From the NCBI GenBank assembly GCA_003021725.1, contig PXRA01000088.1, positions 1-55,194 on the forward strand: 55,194 nt of DNA, given 5' to 3'. Source of the DNA: Halobacteriales archaeon QH_8_64_26 (GTDB taxonomy: Archaea > Halobacteriota > Halobacteria > Halobacteriales > Halococcaceae). The notes beneath the pieces were generated by a model. The model did no database searches, was not told where the DNA came from, and worked only from the letters and a program-made list of their open reading frames with translations. This document shows, one piece after another, positions 1 to 8,661 of this stretch. Within the stretch, counting starts at the first letter, position 1. Every line of letters begins with the position of its first letter. Position numbers and translations under genes: made by a program.

Positions 1-807
1 GAGGGCGAGGGCAGCGAAGACAGCGAGAACGACCTGTTCCACCTCACTGCGGGCGACACCGAGGTCCTCGCCAAACAGGTGATCTTCGCAACGGGCTTTT
101 CGGATGTACGCCCGGACCCCCCACTCCCCCGGACGGGTCGGGGCCTACACTGGTGTCTGCACTGTGATGCGTACATGTTCGTCGACGAGCCGGTCTTCGT
201 CATGGGTACGGGCGAGGCAACCGCTCACGTCGCAATGATCATGCTCAATTTCACGCCCGAGGTCGACATCCTCACCCGCGGCGAGGAGATCGAGTGGTCG
301 GAAGGAACCGACGAGCAGGTCCGGGCCCACCCGATCGATATCGTCGAAGAGGAGCTCGCGGGAATGAACAAGCGCGATGACGGCTGGCTGGAGTCCCTGG
401 AGTTCGAGGACGGCTCTCGGCGGGAGTACAGGGGCGGGTTCCCGATGTACGGTTCGGATTACAATAACGAACTCGCCGCGTCGCTGGGCTGTGATACCAA
501 TGACGACGGCACGGTCGCGGTCGACGACCACGGCCGCACCTCCGTCGGCGGGGTCTATGCGGTCGGCGATCTCATTGCCGGGCACAACCAGATTCCCGTC
601 GCGATGGGCGAGGGCGCGAAAGCGGGCATCTCGATCCACTACGATATCCGCAAGTTCCCGATGTCCAAGGAGGAGATCGAGGCAGCGGGCGGGGAGATCA
701 GTGCCGAAGACGTGCCGGCGATCGGCGAGGAACTTCGCACGCAGGCACGCGAGCACGCCGGGAAGGCCGGCGAAGCGGGCACCAGCGAGGCGGCGGGCGA
801 CGACTGA
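1..807 (+). CDS. NAD(P)/FAD-dependent oxidoreductase, thioredoxin-reductase-like (5' end outside window)
   Basis: The reading frame is open from base 1, so the start codon and the N-terminal FAD-binding fold lie outside the window; an internal ATG at 79 is not the start. Visible parts are ATGFSDV (end of the first FAD subdomain), a CLHC dithiol motif at about residues 53-56 of the visible part, a second dinucleotide-binding motif (VMGTGEA) for NAD(P)H, and the C-terminal GVYAVGDLIAGHNQIPVA segment that closes over FAD in thioredoxin reductases. The CxxC sits where thioredoxin reductases carry their redox-active pair. Known for the family: flavin-mediated electron transfer from NAD(P)H to a disulfide partner. 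The partner is not shown by context. The C-terminal tail is acidic and Ala/Gly-rich, ending in GDD. Confidence 0.85.
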   Translation, partial: EGEGSEDSENDLFHLTAGDTEVLAKQVIFATGFSDVRPDPPLPRTGRGLHWCLHCDAYMFVDEPVFVMGTGEATAHVAMIMLNFTPEVDILTRGEEIEWSEGTDEQVRAHPIDIVEEELAGMNKRDDGWLESLEFEDGSRREYRGGFPMYGSDYNNELAASLGCDTNDDGTVAVDDHGRTSVGGVYAVGDLIAGHNQIPVAMGEGAKAGISIHYDIRKFPMSKEEIEAAGGEISAEDVPAIGEELRTQAREHAGKAGEAGTSEAAGDD

Positions 808-921
808 GAACCGGCGACGCATGACCGGGGGCTAGCGGTCGGTGGCTGGGGCCGGGAATCGATCGATTGACGCGTCCGTGCCGGACGCAATTCACATGCC
901 ACCACCGCTCCGAAAGCGACC

Positions 922-2037
922 GTGTATCGAATCAGGTTGGGAAATACGGTCTTCGAGGGACTGAACGACGCCTATCTGCTGGGAGCCGATAAGGACGAGG
1001 AGGGCGGGGGAAAGTCGGATGGCCCGCTGACGCTCGTCGATACCGGGGTCGCGACCCCCGAGACCCGCGAGGAACTCGTTGCCGGGCTCGAAGATGCCGG
1101 CATCGAGGTCGGTGATATCGAGCAGGTGCTTTTTACCCACTGGCACGAGGACCACGCCGGGCTCGCCGGCTGGATTCAAGCCGAGAGCGGCGCGACGATC
1201 CGGGCCCACGCGGCCGACGCCGCGCTGATCGAAGGCGACCGCGAGGCTCATGAAGCGATGGAGGCACGCCAGCGCGAGCGCTTCGAGCAGTGGGGGATGC
1301 CCGCCGGCCCGCGGGCGGAGCTACTCGAATTCATGTCGGGTTTCGACGACGCGCGTGGCGACCCGGCCGACGTGACTACCTTCGAGGACGGCGATCGCTT
1401 CCAGGCCGGCGAGCACGACCTCGAAGCCCTCCACCTGCCGGGTCATACGAGGGGATTGTCGGGGTTTGCGCTCGCCGGCACGAGCGGTCTCGAAGGCAAC
1501 TCGATGGACGAGACCGATGAAACGGATGAGAACGAAGAGAGCGGCGGGGAGAGTCACGAGAGGGCTGAGCTGTTCAGCGGCGACGCGCTACTGCCCCACT
1601 ACACGCCGAACGTCGGCGGCGCTGACGTCCGGGTCGATCGGTCCCTCGGGAAGTACTTGGAGACGCTCTCGTGGATCGCCGACCGGGACTTCTCGATCGC
1701 CTGGCCTGGCCATCGGGACCCGATCTCCGAACCGACCGACAGGGCGATCGAGATCGCGACCCACCACCGCGAGCGTACCGAGAACGTACTCGAGGTGCTC
1801 CGCGAGCACGGGCCGGCCGACGCTTGGACAGTGAGCGCGCATCTCTTCGGCGACCTCTCTGCGATCCACATCCTCCACGGGCCCGGCGAGGCCTTCGCCC
1901 ACCTCGATCACCTGACCGGCGAGGTCGTCGAACGGGAACCGGGAGACGGGGACGATCGGCGAGTGCAGTATCGGCTGCTCGAATCCGACCCGGATCTCGA
2001 CCGACTCTTTCCCCCGGTTGCGCTCGGCGATACGTAA
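922..2037 (+). CDS. MBL-fold metallo-hydrolase with C-terminal winged-helix segment
   Basis: This protein of 371 aa starts at GTG 922, giving MYRIRLGNTVFEG, the usual beta-strand opening of the family. The metal-binding motif THWHEDHAG is at about residues 72-80. It is followed by HLPGHTRG (third His), FSGDALL (bridging Asp) and a late GHRDPI His, so the full two-metal set of a glyoxalase-II-like hydrolase is present. After the hydrolase domain, the segment from about residue 270 (ENVLEVLREHGPADAWTV onward) matches the small winged helix often attached to these proteins. A roughly 30-residue acidic insertion (DETDETDENEESGGE) lies just before the FSGD strand, probably a surface loop. The substrate is unknown; hydrolysis of a thioester or lactone is a family-level inference. 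Confidence 0.85.
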   Translation: MYRIRLGNTVFEGLNDAYLLGADKDEEGGGKSDGPLTLVDTGVATPETREELVAGLEDAGIEVGDIEQVLFTHWHEDHAGLAGWIQAESGATIRAHAADAALIEGDREAHEAMEARQRERFEQWGMPAGPRAELLEFMSGFDDARGDPADVTTFEDGDRFQAGEHDLEALHLPGHTRGLSGFALAGTSGLEGNSMDETDETDENEESGGESHERAELFSGDALLPHYTPNVGGADVRVDRSLGKYLETLSWIADRDFSIAWPGHRDPISEPTDRAIEIATHHRERTENVLEVLREHGPADAWTVSAHLFGDLSAIHILHGPGEAFAHLDHLTGEVVEREPGDGDDRRVQYRLLESDPDLDRLFPPVALGDT

Positions 2038-2128
2038 TCGACTGGCGTGACGGCGAGGCTGGGCGGAACCCTCGAACGTCAGTACCGAAACGCTTGAAAC
2101 CCGCGGGAAAGAGTGTAGGGATGATATA

Positions 2129-4096
2129 ATGCAACTCGAAGACGTCGACACGATCGCGGTGCTCGGCGCAGGCAACATGGGGCATGGTATCACCGAAGTC
2201 GCGGCACTAGCAGGCTATGAAGTCACCATGCGGGATATCGAGGAGGAGTTCGTCGAGAGCGGCTACGACGATATCGAGTGGAGCTTAGGCAAACTCGCCG
2301 ATAGCGGCCAGCTCACGGCCGAGGAAGCCGATGCGGCCGCCGAGCGGGTCACGCCCCTGGTCGATATGGAAGAAGCCGTCTCGGAGGCCGACTTCGTCAT
2401 CGAGGCCGTCCCCGAACGGATGGATATCAAACGCGAGGTCTACGCCGACCTCGAAGCCCACCTCCCCGAGCGAGCGATCGTCGCCTCGAACACCTCCTCG
2501 CTGTCGATCAGCGACCTCTCGGAGGCGACCGACCGCCCCGAGAAGTTCTGTGGAATGCACTTCTTCAACCCCGCCGTCAGGATGCCCCTCGTCGAGGTGA
2601 TTACGGGCGCACACACGGTTGAGGAGACCCTGGAGATCGCAGAAGCGCTGGCCGCCGAGTTCGAGAAGACCCCCGTCCGCGTGCGAAAGGACAGCCCGGG
2701 GTTCATCGTCAACCGCATCCTCGTCCCCTTACTCAACGAGGCGGCCTGGATGGTAGAGACCGACGCGGCGACGATCGCCGAGATCGATAGCACCACGAAG
2801 TTCGGCATGGGGCTGCCGATGGGCGCGTTCGAACTCGCCGATCAGGTCGGCAACGACGTCACCCTAGACGTCTTGGAGTACCTCAACGAGACCTTGGGTG
2901 AGGCCTACGAGCCCTGCCCCCTGCTCGAACGGAAAGTCGAGAACGACCAGTTGGGCCGGAAGAGCGGCGCGGGCTTTTACGACTACGAGAACGGCGGGGT
3001 CGATATTCCGACCGACGAGGTGAGCGAGGGGATCGAACATCGGCTGCTCGCGGTGATGGCGAACGAGACCGCGAAGCTGGTGGGTGAGGAGGTCGCGCCC
3101 GCGGGCGATGTCGATCAGGCCGTGTTGCTCGGCGGTGGCTTCCCGGACGGACCCGCAAAAATGGCCGATTCGACCGGTCTCGATACCCTACAGGAGACGC
3201 TGGTCGAACTACAGGACGAGACCGGCGCGCCGCGCTACGAACCGGCCGCCTACCTCGAAGAACGCGCCGATGAGGGGGGCTTTCACGATAGCGACGAAGA
3301 AAGCGAGGGGATGAGCTTCGAGATGATCCGCATCGAGTATCCCGGTGACCGGGTCGGGAAGATCGTCCTCGATCGCGCCCAGCGGATGAACACGGTCAGC
3401 CCGACGATGCTCGACGAACTGGCGAAAGCGATCGACCACCTCGAAGCCGACGCTGAGGTACGGTGTCTCCTGCTCGAAGGGGAGGGCGACCGGGCCTTCT
3501 CGGCGGGCGCGGACGTCCAGGGCATGGGCGGCAGCGCGAGTCCGCTCGACGGCATTTCGCTCTCGCGGAAGGGCCAGGATACCTTCGGAAAACTGGAGTC
3601 GTGTGGGAAACCAGTAGTAGCGGCGATCGACGGCTACTGTCTCGGCGGCGGGATGGAACTGGCGACGTGTGCCGATCTCAGAGTCGCGACCGAGCGCTCG
3701 ACCTTCGGCCAGCCCGAGGTGAATCTCGGGTTGCTGCCCGGGTGGGGGGGAACCCAGCGTCTCCAGCACGTCGTCGGCGAGGGACGGGCAAAGGAGATCA
3801 TCCTCACCGGTGAGCGCTACGACGCCGCGGAAATGAGCGAGTTCGGCTTCGTGAACCGCGTCGTCGAGAACGGCGAGTTCGCCGATCGCGCACAGGGGCT
3901 AGCCGCGGATCTCGCTTCGGGCCCGCCGATCCCCCAGGAGTTCATCAAGCGAGCCATGCTGCGTGGCCGGGAGAGCACCGAGGCCGGTCTGGAGATCGAA
4001 TCCCAGGGCTTCGGCCACGTCATGCACACCGAGGACCTGATGGAAGGCATCGACGCCTTCGTGAGCGATCGTGATCCCGAGTTCGAAGGGGAGTAG
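2129..4096 (+). CDS. Fused 3-hydroxyacyl-CoA dehydrogenase / enoyl-CoA hydratase
   Basis: The 655-aa protein joins two beta-oxidation steps. Residues about 1-290 form the NAD-dependent 3-hydroxyacyl-CoA dehydrogenase: AVLGAGNMGHGI is the Rossmann motif, ASNTSSLSISDL and GMHFFNPAVRMPLVE carry the conserved catalytic Ser and His regions, and SPGFIVNRILVPLLNEA begins the helical domain. Residues about 390-655 form a crotonase domain with GDRAFSAGADVQGMGG, DGYCLGGGMELA and PEVNLGLLPGWGGTQRL (oxyanion hole and catalytic Glu). The order dehydrogenase then hydratase is the reverse of bacterial FadB. The start ATG 2129 directly precedes the Rossmann strand. Expected role: cytosolic oxidation of fatty acyl-CoA, in keeping with the acyl-CoA synthetase at 6352. 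Confidence 0.93.
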   Translation: MQLEDVDTIAVLGAGNMGHGITEVAALAGYEVTMRDIEEEFVESGYDDIEWSLGKLADSGQLTAEEADAAAERVTPLVDMEEAVSEADFVIEAVPERMDIKREVYADLEAHLPERAIVASNTSSLSISDLSEATDRPEKFCGMHFFNPAVRMPLVEVITGAHTVEETLEIAEALAAEFEKTPVRVRKDSPGFIVNRILVPLLNEAAWMVETDAATIAEIDSTTKFGMGLPMGAFELADQVGNDVTLDVLEYLNETLGEAYEPCPLLERKVENDQLGRKSGAGFYDYENGGVDIPTDEVSEGIEHRLLAVMANETAKLVGEEVAPAGDVDQAVLLGGGFPDGPAKMADSTGLDTLQETLVELQDETGAPRYEPAAYLEERADEGGFHDSDEESEGMSFEMIRIEYPGDRVGKIVLDRAQRMNTVSPTMLDELAKAIDHLEADAEVRCLLLEGEGDRAFSAGADVQGMGGSASPLDGISLSRKGQDTFGKLESCGKPVVAAIDGYCLGGGMELATCADLRVATERSTFGQPEVNLGLLPGWGGTQRLQHVVGEGRAKEIILTGERYDAAEMSEFGFVNRVVENGEFADRAQGLAADLASGPPIPQEFIKRAMLRGRESTEAGLEIESQGFGHVMHTEDLMEGIDAFVSDRDPEFEGE

Positions 4097-4149
4097 TAAC
4101 AACCCGAGACGAACCGGGATGAATCGAGACGAAACGACTCCGGAGAGGC

Positions 4150-4157
4150 TTTTTATC
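4150..4157 (+). promoter_or_regulatory. TATA-like box for the small membrane protein at 4177
   Basis: TTTTTATC is centred about 23 nt before the ATG at 4177, with no room for a ribosome-binding site. This is the usual arrangement of leaderless haloarchaeal transcripts. The promoter call is an inference from spacing and base composition. Confidence 0.5.
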
Positions 4158-4176
4158 TCGCGGTCTATGAACGCGT

Positions 4177-4527
4177 ATGTCGAGCGAGACGCGATCGGGG
4201 AGTATCGATTCCGACCTCCAGACCGCCCAGTATCTAACCATCGGGATGAACCTCACGCTGGTACTGGCCGTTCTCGCCGTCGCGGCCGGCGTCGTTCTCG
4301 GAATCGCGATCCTCGTTCTGGGGACGCTCGGGGTCTTTACGGTCGCGGTCGTCGGCTACGCCGTTACTCACACCGTTCTCCATCGCCGCGTTGCGGGTGC
4401 CAGGAGGCGGGGCCGCGAGCGAGCGACCGTGCGAGGAGCGTTGGCGCTGATCCGGACGAACCTCCTGCTGTATGGCGCGTTCGTGCTCGCCGGGTTCGTG
4501 ATCGTCTTCCAGTTCGGCTATCTCTGA
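4177..4527 (+). CDS. Small membrane protein of unknown function
   Basis: The 116-aa product has three hydrophobic stretches at about residues 25-45, 46-68 and 95-114. The first two are nearly continuous and form a hairpin; an Arg-rich loop (HRRVAGARRRGRERATVR) follows, and by the positive-inside rule it should face the cytoplasm. No family motif is recognised. The start at 4177 is supported by a TATA-like box about 23 nt upstream. The gene converges on the membrane-protein gene at 4670-5041, with a perfect stem-loop between them. A function cannot be named. Confidence 0.65.
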   Translation: MSSETRSGSIDSDLQTAQYLTIGMNLTLVLAVLAVAAGVVLGIAILVLGTLGVFTVAVVGYAVTHTVLHRRVAGARRRGRERATVRGALALIRTNLLLYGAFVLAGFVIVFQFGYL

Positions 4528-4625
4528 GGGGGAGCAAGCGCGATCCAGTTGCACTAGTAAAGAAGTCGATACGAGAAATAGCATAGTTCTTAATCATGAG
4601 CAGCGGAAGCTACACCACTATAAGC

Positions 4626-4648
4626 GACCCTTACTACACGTAAGGGTC
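4626..4648. terminator. Perfect 9-bp stem-loop between convergent genes
   Basis: GACCCTTAC (4626-4634) and GTAAGGGTC (4640-4648) pair perfectly around a 5-nt loop. The hairpin sits about 100 nt after the plus-strand stop at 4527 and about 20 nt after the minus-strand stop at 4670. Because it is symmetrical it could act on transcripts from either side. Archaeal termination usually depends on T-runs, which are weak here, so RNA 3'-end stabilisation is an alternative. Confidence 0.45.
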
Positions 4649-4669
4649 CGATTTCATCCTTCCGCCGAA

Positions 4670-5041
4670 CTATGTGAGTAAGGTGTAAGCGGCACCAGCG
4701 GCCAGTCCGACGGCAACCATGAACACGATGACCGTCCGTAGCCGATCTAACTGCTCGCTTTCGACCCAGCCGTCATCGAACGCCTCCCTGCCCCGGAACG
4801 TGTTAAAGCCGATACCGATGAATAACCAGCCACCGCCCGCTAAGAAGAGGCTCGACCAGAAGGACAGTGTGTATCCCGAGAACGGAGGGAGGATGGCCAT
4901 CCCTAACAGCACCTGGGTTGTCCCGATAAGCATGGTACTAAGGGCAAGGATGTAGTTTTGACCGATCAGATCGCGGTGATCGTGATCGCCATCGGGAGTG
5001 AGAGCAACACTGGAAGATTGGTTCTGATCCATACGCTCCAA
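4670..5041 (-). CDS. Small membrane protein of unknown function
   Basis: The 123-aa product begins at 5041, or at the second Met four codons in (MDQNQSS). After a hydrophilic N-terminus (TPDGDHDHRDLIGQ) there are three predicted membrane segments: LALSTMLIGTTQVLLGMAIL, FWSSLFLAGGGWLFIGIGF and VIVFMVAVGLAAGAAYTLL. Between the second and third lies a charged loop (FRGREAFDDGWVESEQLDRLR). Base composition is slightly less GC-rich than in the surrounding genes. The family is not recognised. It has no visible operon partner and faces a convergent neighbour. Confidence 0.6.
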   Translation of the reverse strand: MERMDQNQSSSVALTPDGDHDHRDLIGQNYILALSTMLIGTTQVLLGMAILPPFSGYTLSFWSSLFLAGGGWLFIGIGFNTFRGREAFDDGWVESEQLDRLRTVIVFMVAVGLAAGAAYTLLT

Positions 5042-5119
5042 TATGTTGGTCTCCTACAATTGTTTTGCTGGTTGAACAACTGCCTCTTTACTCGGCGCGG
5101 GCAGAGCAAGTATGAACGC

Positions 5120-5411
5120 TTATCGGACGTTCACACCTGTCTCGACGCGGTACTCGACATCGACAGTCGGCGTCGAGAGCACCTCGGTCATTTCGGGGTG
5201 CTCGCCGGCCATCGAGCGCCGGGAGCATCCAGCGAGTGAAGAGACACGAGGCGTCGATCGCCCTCGACCGGGTACTTTCCCCGAGGAGCGTTTCCACGTC
5301 GTCGTACAGCCCTGAGCGCCAGTCGTAGTCGTCACTGGTTTCGATGCACACGGAGAGCACGGTTTTGCACATGATTTCCATGATTCGACGTACAGAATCT
5401 ATCTGACGCAT
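5120..5411 (-). pseudogene. Frameshifted small haloarchaeal protein (DUF7692-like)
   Basis: Two minus-strand frames together read as one small protein. From 5411 the frame gives an N-terminus with DDYDWRSGLYDDVETLLGES and AIDASCLFTRWMLPALDG. Near 5215 the good sequence moves to another frame, which continues GEHPEMTEVLSTP and TVDVEYRVETGVNVR and stops at 5120. The AIDASC...FTR and MTE-LSTP-V-YRVET pattern resembles small haloarchaeal proteins that I recall as DUF7692; this assignment is from memory and uncertain. Its function is unknown in any case. An indel of one or two bases around 5205-5225 explains the break, and a sequencing error would look the same. Confidence 0.5.
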
Positions 5412-5579
5412 ACCGCGAGAGCAACCTCGTGCTCCTCTGCCGGCGGTGTTACGTTCGAGCCGACCATGGACTGGTCGAGTTCGAGGCTGGGGTTACTCAC
5501 CCGTTGGAACGACCGGAAAGAGCGAGACCGACTACGAAGGACAGCGCTTATGTGTCGATACCGCGGACGTGTAGATGCC

Positions 5580-5654
5580 GCTCGGTTGGTGTAGTCCGGC
5601 CAATCATGCGGGCCTTTCGAGCCCACGACCGGGGTTCGAATCCCCGACCGAGCA
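5580..5654 (+). tRNA. tRNA-Glu (anticodon TTC)
   Basis: The acceptor arm GCTCGGT (5580-5586) pairs with ACCGAGC (5647-5653), with discriminator A at 5654. The T arm CGGGG-TTCGAAT-CCCCG is perfect and the anticodon loop is CTTTCGA, giving TTC (Glu). The D arm has the GTGTAGTCCGGCCAAT form of haloarchaeal tRNA-Glu. The anticodon stem reads CGGGC/GCCCA, so its outermost pair is a C-A mismatch. CCA is not encoded and no intron is seen. Confidence 0.93.
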
Positions 5655-5802
5655 TTTTGGGCGAAGGGATCGAGAGTGGTTTCGGACAAGTGATAGACAT
5701 GAACTGACACCGGGCAGTTCCTCGGAGTTCGGAACTCACCGTGGCGAGCGGCGACGATGCTTATCCGGTACCTATCCGCTCGTAGCGACGAGGGAACGCG
5801 AG

Positions 5803-6194
5803 ATGAGCCCTCAAGTGACACGTGAACGAAGCCCTCCCATCTTCGACGACTGTCCGGCTCGCTCCGCGAGGATCGCAGACGCCTCGTCGAGCTGATCGAT
5901 GGCTACCGGGGCCACTACGACCGCCGCCATCACCGAATCGACGTCCCGCTCGAAGACGGGAGCCGAGACCGGTATCCGAGCGAGCCCTATCGGCTCCTGC
6001 CCCAGGAGACGGTTCGTGGCTACCTCAAGCAAGTAGAGCGAGAGGGCTATGATTGTCAGATCCTCGATCGGTGGACCCCGGAAGGAGGGGCCCACCGGCG
6101 ACGATCGATCGTCCTGGCCCGACTCCATCGCCACGGGCGAGCGCTGTATGGATGTCTCCTCCGGTGGACGCATCGGACGGGCAAGAACGTTTGA
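5803..6194 (+). pseudogene. Frameshifted hypothetical protein upstream of the acyl-CoA synthetase
   Basis: From ATG 5803 one frame gives MSPQVTRERSPPIFDDCP and soon stops. A second frame, open from about 5826 to the TGA at 6192-6194, has clear protein character (LREDRRRLVELIDGYRGHY, PLEDGSRDRYPSEPYRLLP, RGYLKQVEREGYDCQILD) but contains no ATG, GTG or TTG start. Joining the two by a small indel near 5850 would give a basic protein of about 130 aa. I do not recognise the family. The gene is most simply read as broken by a frameshift. Its coding frame overlaps the false upstream extension of the next gene. Confidence 0.5.
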
Positions 6195-6351
6195 TCGGTC
6201 CGACCGGTCTGATCGACTACCGTACTGCGGACGTGTTGCGCTCGACATGGCTCTCGCCGTGACTGTCGGGCGTCGATCGCCGTGGAGTCGGCAGGACTGG
6301 TGGCATCGAGGTCGCCGGTGGACGTATACTCGCCCGGGGTCGAGCGTACGT

Positions 6352-8346
6352 ATGGAACGAACCGAGGGGCAGCGAGCGGAGCGCCGACACACCGACCCTG
6401 CTTCCGGCGAGGGCACGCTCGCGGAACTCTTCGACGAAAGCGCCGAGCGACACGCCGACCGGATGGCCCAGGGCTACAAGGGCGGCGTCTACGACCGATC
6501 GCTGGCCGGGTCGGTACTCGAAAGCGCGCCGCCCGGCGAGTACCGGACGCTCACCTACCGAGGGCTCCGTGAGATCGTCCGGCACCTCGCGGCGGGGTTC
6601 CGGGATCTGGGGGTGAAAGCCGACGACCGAGTCGGGATCTACGCCGACACCCGCATGGAGTGGGCCCAGTGCGATCTGGCCCTACTGGCCGCCGGTGCGG
6701 TCGTGACGACGGTCTATACCGACTCCTCGACCGAACAGGTCGAGTACCTGCTCGACGATCCCGACGCGAGCGGCGTCGTCTGTGGGAGCGGGGCGCTGGC
6801 CGAGCGCGCGCTCGCCGCGATCGAAGCGGGCGATATCGACGTCGAGTTCCTCGTCGTCATGGACGCGATCGAGGACGAACGCTTCGCCGCAGCACCTCTT
6901 CCGGTTCACTCCCTCAAAGCGGTCCATGACCGGGGGGCGTCGGCTTTCGATCGTGAGAGCTACGACGGGTGGCTCGACGCACGCGACCCCGAGGACCTCG
7001 CGAGCCTCATCTACACCTCCGGAACCACCGGGAAACCCAAAGGCGTCCGTCTCACCCACCGCAATTTCCGGGCCAACGTTGAGGGGATCTATCGCCGGTT
7101 CGGCCCGCGGCCGGACAAACCCGGTGACACCCCGACCCTCGACGAGGGTACCCGCAGCCTCTCCTTTCTCCCGCTCGCCCACGTCTTCGAGCGGACCTCC
7201 GGGCATTTCACCATGTTCGCCGCGGGGGCGACCGTTGCCTACGCCGAGAGCGCCGATACGATCGGCGAGGACATCGAACTCGTCCGGCCGACGACCGCGA
7301 CGAGCGTCCCGCGGGTCTACGAGCGAATCTTCGATTCGATGGTCGAGGAGGCGGGCGATGGCCCTCGGAAGCGAGTCTTCGAGCGGGCACTCGACGTGGG
7401 TCGAGCCTACCAGCACAGCGACGGTCCGAGCGCCTCCCTTCGTGTCCGGCACGCGATCGCCGATCGGCTGGTCTTCGAGCGGGCACGGGAGACCCTCGGC
7501 GGGCGGATCGAGTTCTTCATCAGCGGCGGGGGCACCCTCTCGCCGGAGCTCGCCGAGCTGTTCGCGGGGACGGGCTTGCCGATCTTCGAGAGATATGGGC
7601 TGACCGAGACCGCGCCGGTCGTCTCGGTCAATCCCCCCGAAGCCCCCTGGCCGGGGACCATCGGCCTGCCCCTCGGGAACGTCGAAGTGGACCTCGACGA
7701 CGCGCGACTGGACGAGGCGGCACTCAGTGAGGGACCGGCTGTCACCGGCGTCGAACGGGGCGAGTTACTCGTCCGGGGGCCGAACGTCTCCGATGGCTAC
7801 TGGGATCGTCCGGACGCGACCGAGCGGGCGTTCACTGATCAAGGGTGGTTCCGGACCGGCGATCTGATCGAGCGCCGGCCCGACGGCTATCTGGTCTACC
7901 GGGACCGACTCAAGCAGCTACTCGTCCTCTCGACGGGCGAGAACGTCGCCCCCGAACCCATCGAAGGGCGGTTCGCGACGAGCCGACGGGTCGATCAGTG
8001 TATGGTAGTCGGGAACGACCGGAAGTTCCTCGGCGCACCGATCGTCCCGAACTTCGCCGCGCTCCGTAGTTGGGCGGCCGAGGAGGGCATCGACCTACCG
8101 GCCGATCGTGCGGCGATCCGTCGGGACGAGCGGGCTCGTGAGTGGGTACGGGAGGAAGTGGAGCGGGTGAACGAAGACCTCGCGGACCACGAACGGATCG
8201 AGCGCTTCGAACTCGTCTCGACCGAGTGGACCCCCGGGAACGGCCTGTTAACGCCCTCGATGAACAAGAAACGTCGTAATCTTCGCTCCCGGTTCGACGA
8301 TCGCATCGAGGCGATCTACGACGGCGAGTCGATCCGAACGAGTTGA
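6352..8346 (+). CDS. AMP-forming long-chain acyl-CoA synthetase
   Basis: The 664-aa enzyme activates fatty acids to acyl-CoA through an acyl-adenylate, in the cytosol or at the membrane. Motifs in order: LIYTSGTTGKPKGVRLTHRNF, the P-loop (start of the motif about residue 222), SFLPLAHVFER, RYGLTETAPVVSVNPPE (about 415), GWFRTGDLIERRPDGYLVYRD with the adenylate-binding Asp (about 500), and the C-terminal domain ending in LLTPSMNKKRRNLRSRF, which supplies the late catalytic Lys. The frame is open from 6049, but ATG 6352 was chosen because upstream DNA codes in another frame and MERTEGQ fits a family start. It fits with the dehydrogenase/hydratase at 2129 in fatty-acid breakdown, although the two are not in one operon. 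Confidence 0.9.
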   Translation: MERTEGQRAERRHTDPASGEGTLAELFDESAERHADRMAQGYKGGVYDRSLAGSVLESAPPGEYRTLTYRGLREIVRHLAAGFRDLGVKADDRVGIYADTRMEWAQCDLALLAAGAVVTTVYTDSSTEQVEYLLDDPDASGVVCGSGALAERALAAIEAGDIDVEFLVVMDAIEDERFAAAPLPVHSLKAVHDRGASAFDRESYDGWLDARDPEDLASLIYTSGTTGKPKGVRLTHRNFRANVEGIYRRFGPRPDKPGDTPTLDEGTRSLSFLPLAHVFERTSGHFTMFAAGATVAYAESADTIGEDIELVRPTTATSVPRVYERIFDSMVEEAGDGPRKRVFERALDVGRAYQHSDGPSASLRVRHAIADRLVFERARETLGGRIEFFISGGGTLSPELAELFAGTGLPIFERYGLTETAPVVSVNPPEAPWPGTIGLPLGNVEVDLDDARLDEAALSEGPAVTGVERGELLVRGPNVSDGYWDRPDATERAFTDQGWFRTGDLIERRPDGYLVYRDRLKQLLVLSTGENVAPEPIEGRFATSRRVDQCMVVGNDRKFLGAPIVPNFAALRSWAAEEGIDLPADRAAIRRDERAREWVREEVERVNEDLADHERIERFELVSTEWTPGNGLLTPSMNKKRRNLRSRFDDRIEAIYDGESIRTS

Positions 8347-8633
8347 ATCGCTGTCGCCAGCGCCGGAATCGGTAGCGATCGGTCAGCGGAGGGCACAAGG
8401 TTTATTCCAGTCTGGTCTAAGTTGAAATTGGAGCGTGGGCAGGCCGCTGACCGCACACGCCGGTCGGTGGCACGCTTCACTGCGTAGTCCGGGGATGCGG
8501 TTTCCCCTCTCGCCTACGCTCCCCCCTCCCCCCTTCCCCTCTTCGCTTCGCGGTGTCGCTTCCCTCCGAGCCGCCGGCACACCTCAGGACCGCCTGCCGG
8601 GGTTCTCCCACACGAAAACGGGAGTCGGGTCAG

Positions 8634-8661
8634 ACGGCTCCGCTACCGGTTACGGAGCCGT
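8634..8661. terminator. Stem-loop over the photolyase stop codon
   Basis: ACGGCTCCG (8634-8642) and CGGAGCCGT (8653-8661) form a perfect 9-bp stem with a 10-nt loop. The left arm abuts, and the loop contains, the photolyase stop codon (complement of 8643-8645). No T-run follows on the minus strand, so the role may be RNA 3'-end protection rather than termination. The remaining bases of the 8347-8642 gap show only a pyrimidine-rich run near 8500-8560. Confidence 0.35.

Noticed and set aside
6049-6351. N-terminal extension of the acyl-CoA synthetase frame
   Set aside because: The residues are Arg/Ser-rich, the DNA codes for another protein in a different frame, and ATG 6352 fits the family start.
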